Shown one piece after another: positions 14,037 through 19,689 of a DNA stretch of 19,689 bases (its first letter is position 1; each line of letters opens with the position of its first letter). The DNA is taken from assembly GCA_964572745.1 (NCBI GenBank), contig CAZNFT010000033.1, positions 1 through 19,689 of the forward strand, in the 5' to 3' direction. The notes below the pieces were generated by a model, which was not told the DNA's origin, did no database searches, and worked only from the letters and a program-made list of their open reading frames with translations. The stretch comes from M50B103 sp041667565 (GTDB lineage: Bacteria > Fidelibacterota > Fidelibacteria > Fidelibacterales > Fidelibacteraceae). Position numbers and translations under genes: made by a program.

Positions 14037-15527
14037 TTATTTAGACTTAAAATAGACCTTTCTGCTAGCAATTGCACGATCATATACTTCTTCATATTTT
14101 TGTGCAGAATCATTCCAGGAAAATGATCTTGTCATAGCTCTTTTTTGCATTGCTTTATAATGATCGGGTCTGTCAAACCAGGTTGAAACGGCCCATCCTA
14201 CAGTGTCAAAAATTGCACGTTCATTCAGATCGAAGAATTTGAATCCGGTTCCATCACCGGTCTTTTCATTATACTGCTCTACAGTGTCCTGTAGGCCGCC
14301 TGTAGCGCGTACAATAGGTAATGTACCATAACGTAGGGAGTAGATCTGATTCAGCCCACAGGGCTCGTATCTGGAAGGCATAATAAAAAAGTCTGCTCCC
14401 GCTTCTATCTTGTGCGCGAGAATATTATTATACCCGATCTGGACGCCGATCTTTCCGGGATATTTTTTGGCTAAGGCAGTAAAATATGCTTCCAGGTATT
14501 TATCTCCTGAGCCCAGAATAACAAATTGTACATGCATATTATTAATAATTGCTTCAATACTATTTGCTAAAATATTCAGACCTTTTTGCTCTGCCATCCG
14601 TGATACAACACCAATAATAGGAGCTTCGTTGTGGTCGAGCGAAAAATGATCTCTAAGATCTTTTTTACATATTTTTTTGCCGGCCATATTTGCACTATTA
14701 TAGGTCTGAGCTATTAATGAATCATTATTCGGATCCCAATCTTCGTAATCGACGCCATTTAATATGCCAAGATAATTGTCGCCCTTAGCTTTTAAATAAT
14801 TATGTAAGCCAAAAGAATGTGCGTCTGTAAGCGTTTCAAGTGCATAAGTAGGGGAAACTGTATTAACAATATCAGCAAAATGAATACCACCCTTTAAAAG
14901 ATTCACTTCACCGTAATCTTCAAAAACATCGGGATTAAAATCTTCTTCGCGAAAACCCAGATAATTATAATCGGTTTTGGGATATTTTCCCTGGAAACCC
15001 ATATTGTGTATAGTTAATACACCTGCAGCTTCACCGAGGCAAGAATCATTCCAATGATGGATTTTTAAATATGCTAAAGCTGCGGCCGTTTGCCAATCAT
15101 GAGCATGAACAACATCTACCTTTATCTGTTTTGACTTACACAAGTACATGGCAGCCTGAGATAAAAAAGCAAAACGCTTGTGATTATCTGAATAATCTTG
15201 CTGAGCGCGATTACAATACATCCCGCCACGATGAAAATATTTTTCAAATTCAATAAAATAGTATTCGAGGTTTTTGTTGATCTTCTTGGGATAAGCAAGA
15301 CACCATTCTTCTGTATCTCCCATCCAGACATTCATGCTTATTGGGCTTTGATCAGACTGGGTAAGTTCTTTAGAAATACTGGCATAATAGGGCATAACGA
15401 CTATTACACGATGTCCTCTTTCAGCGAGTGATTTAGATAAAGCACCTGTAACATCGGCTAAACCACCGGATTTTGCATAAGGTACGCTTTCGGATGTAAC
15501 AATTAAAATTGTTTTTTGTTTGGGCAT
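14037..15527 (-). CDS. glgA: Glycogen (starch) synthase
   Basis: A 496-residue GT5 glycosyltransferase of normal length. It adds glucose from ADP-glucose (some clades UDP-glucose) to growing alpha-1,4-glucan. The N-terminal KSGGL motif (19-23) binds the nucleotide sugar. HAHDWQT is at 141-147, GVVSRMAEQKG gives R310 and K315 in the donor site, and the C-terminal PSRYEPCG block contains E388, the family's conserved acid. The ATG has GAGGA about 5 nt upstream. No glgB, glgC or glgP is adjacent, so glycogen genes are scattered. Its promoter should lie in the 50 bp between the tonB terminator and the start, where only weak -10-like AT elements are visible. Confidence 0.95.
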   Translation of the reverse strand: MPKQKTILIVTSESVPYAKSGGLADVTGALSKSLAERGHRVIVVMPYYASISKELTQSDQSPISMNVWMGDTEEWCLAYPKKINKNLEYYFIEFEKYFHRGGMYCNRAQQDYSDNHKRFAFLSQAAMYLCKSKQIKVDVVHAHDWQTAAALAYLKIHHWNDSCLGEAAGVLTIHNMGFQGKYPKTDYNYLGFREEDFNPDVFEDYGEVNLLKGGIHFADIVNTVSPTYALETLTDAHSFGLHNYLKAKGDNYLGILNGVDYEDWDPNNDSLIAQTYNSANMAGKKICKKDLRDHFSLDHNEAPIIGVVSRMAEQKGLNILANSIEAIINNMHVQFVILGSGDKYLEAYFTALAKKYPGKIGVQIGYNNILAHKIEAGADFFIMPSRYEPCGLNQIYSLRYGTLPIVRATGGLQDTVEQYNEKTGDGTGFKFFDLNERAIFDTVGWAVSTWFDRPDHYKAMQKRAMTRSFSWNDSAQKYEEVYDRAIASRKVYFKSK

Positions 15528-15570
15528 TTTTTCCTCATTTATGTCTGTGTTAAATATAATTAATACAAAT

Positions 15571-15620
15571 AAAAAAACCTGCGTTTTTTCAACAATTAAT
15601 TAAAAAATTAACGCAGGTTT
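15571..15620 (-). terminator. Rho-independent terminator of the exbB-exbD-exbD-tonB operon
   Basis: On the minus strand an 11-bp stem (aaacctgcgtt / aacgcaggttt) with an AT-rich loop of about 24 nt is followed by more U residues, and it begins 10 nt after the tonB stop codon. The stem is perfect. The flanking runs mean it could also work on the other strand. Confidence 0.85.
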
Positions 15621-15629
15621 AATATATGA

Positions 15630-16286
15630 TTATTTTGTGTTCAGCTTGAATGTGACCGGGATAGATATCCATACGCCCACATTTCTATCTCGCTGTTTTG
15701 CCGGTTTGAATTTGGTCTTCTTGATCGCATTGATCGCAGATTCATCCAATCCGGTTCCGGGCATACCTTTTAAGATTAAGCAGTGTTCTACGACACCATT
15801 TTCATTGATAAACGCCTGCACTACAACCTGGCCTTCGATACCGGCTTCTTTTGCAATTTCCGGATAAACGGTATTGCGTGCAATCGCTGCCTGGCCACCA
15901 ATAGGTGTAGGAGGTTCATCGTAAGCTATAAACACAACCTGGACATTGCCATCCCCATCACCGGGAGGAGGAGGGGGAGCATCAATAGCTTCGTAATCAT
16001 CAAAATCCATGTCGTCGATTGTAAAGTCTTCAGAAATGTCTTCATCTTCACTCATAACCGGAATGGATGGACGTTGTTGAGGTGCTTGCATTTGCTGTAA
16101 TTCAATTTGAGGAATTTCTTCAGACTGAATAAATTCAATGACACTTTCTTTTTCGATATTAACTTCGCGTTCAAATCTTGGGAACAGATAAACCACTAAA
16201 ACAGCAATAGCTAACACCGCTACAATTGCGATCTCGGTCATAAAACCGGAACGAGCTTTAAAGCGTTCAAATTGTTTTGCTGGCAT
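15630..16286 (-). CDS. tonB: TonB-family energy transducer
   Basis: A 218-residue protein with a basic N-terminus, one membrane segment (about 17-36), a periplasmic linker and a C-terminal TonB domain (about 128-216: YPEIAKEAGIEGQVVVQAFI ... PVTFKL). It carries proton-motive energy from ExbB/ExbD to outer-membrane TonB-dependent receptors. The linker is unusual: instead of repeated Pro-Glu/Pro-Lys it has a Gln/Pro patch (about 64-76), a very acidic stretch (79-102) and a single PPPPP run (104-108). The domain matches the short single-copy TonB type common in FCB bacteria. AGGAG lies 7 nt before the ATG. It is last in the operon, 18 nt after the second exbD. Confidence 0.93.
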   Translation of the reverse strand: MPAKQFERFKARSGFMTEIAIVAVLAIAVLVVYLFPRFEREVNIEKESVIEFIQSEEIPQIELQQMQAPQQRPSIPVMSEDEDISEDFTIDDMDFDDYEAIDAPPPPPGDGDGNVQVVFIAYDEPPTPIGGQAAIARNTVYPEIAKEAGIEGQVVVQAFINENGVVEHCLILKGMPGTGLDESAINAIKKTKFKPAKQRDRNVGVWISIPVTFKLNTK

Positions 16287-16304
16287 TTAATTACTCCTGT
16301 CTAT

Positions 16305-16712
16305 CTATTTGGGTTTAGCTGAATAGTTTACTTTTAATGCGGAAGCATCTCTTAATTCATTCTGCACATCAGAAACAACACCCATTTGAGTTTCTTGGTC
16401 AGAACGCATAGAGATCGTCAACATATTATCATTTCTACGCAAAGGATAGATAACTTCTGATACATCTTCAACATTTAAAAGTTTATCCTGAATGCTTATA
16501 AGACCGGTTCGGTCAATAAAAACATAAAGAACAGATTGTTTTGGTGTATCAAGCTTTGCAATTGAACGGGCTTGGGGAAGTTTAACTTTTAAACCTTCCA
16601 CGGTCTTCAATGATGTTGCTGCCATAAAAAAGATCAACAACATAAAAATAATATCGGACATTGAGGAAGTGGGGATACCCGCTTTGGGTTTTGGACTTTT
16701 TTTAATCGCCAT
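16305..16712 (-). CDS. exbD: ExbD/TolR-family biopolymer transport protein (second copy)
   Basis: A 135-residue protein with the standard ExbD plan: short basic cytoplasmic start, one membrane helix (about 20-36) and a periplasmic domain. D20 at the start of the helix (SSMSDIIFMLL) is the conserved proton-channel aspartate. KVKLPQA after the helix is typical. The periplasmic part (about 60-130) is clearly diverged from the neighbouring ExbD, so this is an old paralog and not a recent duplication. AGGAGG lies just before the ATG, the best Shine-Dalgarno in the operon, and the gene starts 8 nt after the previous stop. Confidence 0.93.
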   Translation of the reverse strand: MAIKKSPKPKAGIPTSSMSDIIFMLLIFFMAATSLKTVEGLKVKLPQARSIAKLDTPKQSVLYVFIDRTGLISIQDKLLNVEDVSEVIYPLRRNDNMLTISMRSDQETQMGVVSDVQNELRDASALKVNYSAKPK

Positions 16713-16720
16713 ATTTCCTC

Positions 16721-17119
16721 CTACTCCGTACCAATCAGAGCTAGTTTTTTAACTTTTGCAGCAGTCAATTGATCAACCACATCGATGTAATCCTGATATT
16801 TGGTTTTTCTATCTGTCTGAACAGAGAATACCATATTAGGGTTGCTGCCTTCTAACTGTCGAGCACGCGTTGCGATCTCGCCTACCGGGATTACTTCGTC
16901 ATTGAACAGAACATCGCCAGCAGCATTTACTAATACCATGGTGATATTCTTGGGATTCAATTTAATCTCAGCATCTCCGGGAGGAGGCAAAACAACACCA
17001 AGTCCCTTATCTGTATCAACATTAGATACTAATAAGAAAAATACCAGCAAGAGAAACGCAATGTCAGACATTGACGAAGAGGGAATCTCCGGAGGTGTTC
17101 TTTTTTTCTTAACTAACAT
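16721..17119 (-). CDS. exbD: ExbD/TolR-family biopolymer transport protein (first copy)
   Basis: A 132-residue paralog of the next gene, with membrane helix about 19-35 and the conserved proton-pathway residue D19 (SSMSDIAFLLL). GVVLPPPGDAEIKLN follows the helix, then the periplasmic domain with the VLVNAAGDVLFND signature. It works with ExbB to use the proton gradient. AGGA lies about 7 nt before the ATG. It starts 27 nt after the exbB stop. Confidence 0.93.
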   Translation of the reverse strand: MLVKKKRTPPEIPSSSMSDIAFLLLVFFLLVSNVDTDKGLGVVLPPPGDAEIKLNPKNITMVLVNAAGDVLFNDEVIPVGEIATRARQLEGSNPNMVFSVQTDRKTKYQDYIDVVDQLTAAKVKKLALIGTE

Positions 17120-17146
17120 ATGGACATCCTGTCATTACTGTTATGA

Positions 17147-17761
17147 TTATTTTTTAGTTTGTTTTGTCTCAATAGTATCCAGTAATTCCAATGAAGATCT
17201 TTCCATATTAACAACAAGGTTGTCAATCTGAAACAGGAAAAAGTTCTGGAATACCTGAATGATCATAGCAACAACAAGACCAAACAAAGTTGTCAAAAGA
17301 GCCTGAGAAATACCAACAGCAACAACGGCTGGTGACATATCGTTAGCAGCAGCAATATCCTGGAAAGCCCTTACCATACCGGCAACTGTTCCAGTAAAAC
17401 CAAGCATAGGTGCAATAACAATAACTGTTGATAACCAGATTTGATTCTTTTCAAGGAAAGTCATTTCCAATGAACCAATAGTATCTAAAGCTTTTTCAAC
17501 CCGTTCTAAACCTTTATCGGCATGACGAAGAGCTTCAGCATACATTGCTGCAACAGGACTTGTTGAATTATCACAAACTTCCATTGCTGCTTCTATGCCT
17601 TCTTCTTCCAAAGTTCCTTTAATGGTTTTAGTGAAAGTTTTTGTTTTTGATGTAATTGTAATAAGAGCATAAAGACGTTCAAATACAATGACAAGACCAA
17701 CAATAAAAACACCCAGAATGGGCCACATGAATGCGCCACCTTCTAAAAAGAGTTCTACCAT
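17147..17761 (-). CDS. exbB: ExbB/TolQ/MotA-family proton channel protein
   Basis: A 204-residue inner-membrane protein with three helices: about 12-30, 112-132 and 146-172. The middle one has the family motif APMLGFTGTVAGM (117-129), which lines the proton path. The cytoplasmic segment (about 35-108) lies between helices 1 and 2. It forms the channel with ExbD and drives TonB. The start is ATG 17761, not the upstream in-frame TTG at 17776, because the Shine-Dalgarno GGAGG (17770-17774) overlaps that TTG and lies 8 nt before the ATG. First gene of the operon, with its own promoter. Confidence 0.94.
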   Translation of the reverse strand: MVELFLEGGAFMWPILGVFIVGLVIVFERLYALITITSKTKTFTKTIKGTLEEEGIEAAMEVCDNSTSPVAAMYAEALRHADKGLERVEKALDTIGSLEMTFLEKNQIWLSTVIVIAPMLGFTGTVAGMVRAFQDIAAANDMSPAVVAVGISQALLTTLFGLVVAMIIQVFQNFFLFQIDNLVVNMERSSLELLDTIETKQTKK

Positions 17762-17807
17762 AAAATTAACCTCCAAATTAGCGTTTTAATTTTCGTTACA
17801 ACATATC

Positions 17808-17836
17808 ATATTAAACAAATACGATTCTAAAGTCAA
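17808..17836 (-). promoter_or_regulatory. Sigma70 promoter of the exbB-exbD-exbD-tonB operon
   Basis: Reading the minus strand, TTGACT (17836-17831) and TAATAT (17813-17808) are 17 bp apart. Transcription would start near 17801, giving a leader of about 40 nt ending in GGAGG. I see no obvious Fur-like inverted repeat overlapping it. Confidence 0.7.
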
Positions 17837-17925
17837 TATATTATTAGCCACCGAGCCAACAATAGCATTTTTAAGTATGCCAGTTAATATAATAGAAAAA
17901 GCTTAATTTTCCTTAATATTTTCTA

Positions 17926-19545
17926 TTAAAGTTCAAGAATCTTTTTTGCATCGGGAATGGCTTCTAAAGCTCGCAAAAATTGATTGTCATTCAAAAGTCT
18001 GGCTTCGTAAAATGCATTGTTGTCCCACCAGATCTTTGTCATTTCTGATTTAATCTGCATTTCAATATGTTCTCTATCTTTTTCAAGTTCTTCGAGTTTG
18101 AGCTTTTCTATCTCTTCTGAAGCAAATTCGTAAAATTCGGAAATAAAGTCTTCGTCAAATTTAACATTATAAAGGAATCTGTCCACATCTGTTTTGTAAT
18201 CCTGATGTGACCTTGCATATTTTTGTGCAAACTTAAAGAAGGTTCTCGAGTTTTCACTAAATATCTTCATAGTGCTTTTGCTAAGATCATAATTCCTTTT
18301 GATGGTTATATCCGGCGTAATACCGCCGCCACCGTAAACTGTCCGGCCACTTCTTGTATAATGTATAGGTCGTGTATTCAGGTGCTTATCTAAAGAATCG
18401 CTAAAAACAGAATCAGGCAGAGTATAGAGGTCTTCGTAATATTGAGCAACACCATTATCATAGGATCTTTGTATCAATCTTCCTGAAGGTGTAAAATATT
18501 TTGCCGTGGTAACCCGAACCGCAGAACCATCGCGCATATTCCACTGACGCTGGACAAGACCTTTACCAAATGATGTTTCACCAACAATTATGGCTCTATC
18601 AAGATCTTGCATGGCACCTGATACAATTTCAGATGCGGATGCTGATCCCCGATTGATCAAAACGCAGACAGGAATATCTTCATATTTGCCCTTTTTAGAA
18701 GCTATATGAAAACGGTTTGTGGATTTAACCCGACCTTTTGTATAAACCAGAGTATCGCCCCTCGGCACAAATTCATCAAGAATATTAACGGCCTGATTCA
18801 TATATCCGCCACTATTGAAACGAAGATCAAGAACCAGATTCTTCATCCCTTGGTCTTTTAGATCCTTCATGGCATCAGAAAATTCTTTAAAGGTTTTTTC
18901 GGCAAAACGGTTTAATAAAATATAACCCGTTTCTTCATCTACCATAAAATGTCCATAAACCGAATAGAGGGGGATGTCATCTCGGGTAATAGTAACATCA
19001 AATGGTTCTTCCATTCCCTGACGAAGAACATTTACAACAACCTTTGTTCCTTTCTTTCCACGTAATCTATCCTTTGTTTTTTCACGAGTAATCTTATAAG
19101 CCGACTCATTATCTATCTTTAAAAATTTATCACCCGATTGCAAGCCAACACTTTCTGCGGGAGTTCCCATGATGGGTGAAATAACCGTGATATATCCATC
19201 AATAATATCATATTCAATACCAATACCTTGAAATTCTCCTTCGAATGATTCCTGAACACTTTTAAATTTCTTGGCTGGAATATAAGTCGAGTGCGGGTCC
19301 AGTTCTTCGAGCAAACCCCGATATGCACCCTCCATGGTTTTATCCCATTCTACATCTTCTACATAATTTTCATTTACAATACCAATAATATCTGTGAGTA
19401 CCTGTAACTTTTCATAAATATCCTTTGCACTTGCACGAAGATTATTGATGTGAACAACACTAAAAAGCGCTACAAGAGCTATGAATGATAAGATTAAAGT
19501 CTTTTTGTTTCGTTTGAAAAATGCCATGATATTTTTTTTCTCCAT
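17926..19545 (-). CDS. ctpA: S41-family C-terminal processing protease with PDZ domain
   Basis: A 539-residue protein with an N-terminal membrane anchor or uncleaved signal (about 16-34), a PDZ domain (about 96-186) and the tail-specific protease core (about 195-415). By alignment with CtpA-type enzymes the nucleophile is S303 (GSASASEI) and the general base K328 (TSFGKGLVQ), 25 residues later as in known members. LDLRFNSGGY (239-248) is the conserved oxyanion region. It cleaves proteins from their C-termini in the periplasm. A charged, helical C-terminal extension (about 420-539) follows. Two starts are possible: ATG 19545, with no Shine-Dalgarno, and ATG 19527, with GGAG 12 nt upstream; the difference is six residues. 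It is transcribed separately from the tonB operon. Confidence 0.93.
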   Translation of the reverse strand: MEKKNIMAFFKRNKKTLILSFIALVALFSVVHINNLRASAKDIYEKLQVLTDIIGIVNENYVEDVEWDKTMEGAYRGLLEELDPHSTYIPAKKFKSVQESFEGEFQGIGIEYDIIDGYITVISPIMGTPAESVGLQSGDKFLKIDNESAYKITREKTKDRLRGKKGTKVVVNVLRQGMEEPFDVTITRDDIPLYSVYGHFMVDEETGYILLNRFAEKTFKEFSDAMKDLKDQGMKNLVLDLRFNSGGYMNQAVNILDEFVPRGDTLVYTKGRVKSTNRFHIASKKGKYEDIPVCVLINRGSASASEIVSGAMQDLDRAIIVGETSFGKGLVQRQWNMRDGSAVRVTTAKYFTPSGRLIQRSYDNGVAQYYEDLYTLPDSVFSDSLDKHLNTRPIHYTRSGRTVYGGGGITPDITIKRNYDLSKSTMKIFSENSRTFFKFAQKYARSHQDYKTDVDRFLYNVKFDEDFISEFYEFASEEIEKLKLEELEKDREHIEMQIKSEMTKIWWDNNAFYEARLLNDNQFLRALEAIPDAKKILEL

Positions 19546-19567
19546 ATAATACTACCATTTTTGAGGA

Positions 19568-19597
19568 ATTATATCCATTTTATAGCATTAGTCCTAA
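19568..19597 (-). promoter_or_regulatory. Putative promoter of the S41 protease gene
   Basis: Minus strand: a perfect TATAAT (19573-19568) with a weak -35, TTAGGA (19597-19592), 18 bp away. The leader would be roughly 15-35 nt. Confidence 0.4.
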
Positions 19598-19647
19598 GAA
19601 ATGTTTCAATTTATTTCAGAAATCAGAGGTCAGGGACCAAATACCAG

Positions 19648-19675
19648 AAAACGCAAAACGGAAACGGGAAACCGT
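19648..19675. repeat. Four imperfect 7-bp tandem repeats at the window edge
   Basis: Units AAAACGC, AAAACGG, AAACGGG and AAACCGT follow one another, an imperfect microsatellite-like tract. The preceding bases hold a short echo, cagaggt then cagggac (19624-19636). No function is evident. Confidence 0.4.
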
Positions 19676-19689
19676 AAATAATATATAAT

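Noticed and set aside
17762..17776. TTG start extending exbB by five residues
   Set aside because: The Shine-Dalgarno GGAGG overlaps the TTG itself and is well spaced for ATG 17761.

Overview
The window looks like a chromosomal scaffold piece from an uncultured, AT-rich, diderm (Gram-negative) bacterium. It carries a TonB/ExbB/ExbD system, an LLSC-type lipoprotein signal, a PpiD-like periplasmic chaperone and an S41 C-terminal processing protease. Overall flavour (low GC, FCB-type exbB-exbD-exbD-tonB cluster, fused radical SAM/DUF2344 next to RNase G) fits the FCB side of the tree, and candidate phylum Cloacimonadota is my best guess. That placement is inference, not something the sequence proves. 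A run of 100 Ns shows that this is a scaffold, probably a metagenome-assembled genome.

Layout. 1-387: non-coding, with three 11-bp direct repeats, a perfect palindrome and a doubtful 47-codon minus-strand ORF. 388-2202 (+): PpiD/SurA-like protein, followed by a strong terminator. 2503-6701 (-): compact operon of a 74-residue membrane protein, a radical SAM protein fused to DUF2344, and RNase G, ending in its own terminator. 6896-6984 (+): tRNA-Ser(GGA) with a clear promoter. 7397-9010 (+): phytoene-desaturase/carotenoid-isomerase-like flavoprotein. 9460-10215 (+): lipoprotein built of 26-residue repeats. 10516-11409 (+): diacylglycerol-kinase-family lipid kinase. 11480-12475 (-): ornithine carbamoyltransferase. 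12632-12731: N gap flanked by identical 55-bp sequences, almost certainly a false gap. 12774-14030 (+): MFS transporter, convergent with glgA (14037-15527, -). 15630-17761 (-): tonB operon, transcribed exbB, exbD, exbD, tonB, with a consensus-like promoter and a terminator. 17926-19545 (-): S41 protease.

How the genes fit together. Two groups are real functional units: the RNase G operon (RNA processing plus an uncharacterised radical SAM enzyme) and the TonB energising complex for outer-membrane transport. PpiD, the S41 protease and the lipoprotein are further envelope proteins but are not co-transcribed. The flavoprotein, lipid kinase, OTC, MFS and GlgA are metabolic genes without obvious pathway partners here. 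Several starts were moved from the longest ORF using Shine-Dalgarno positions (388, 10516, 17761).

I found no CRISPR array, phage, insertion sequence, toxin-antitoxin pair or defence island, and no convincing undescribed multi-gene system. The most useful observations are the false scaffold gap, the small membrane protein with a second cysteine cluster in the RNase G operon, the repeat lipoprotein, and the hairpin-rich stretch before it.
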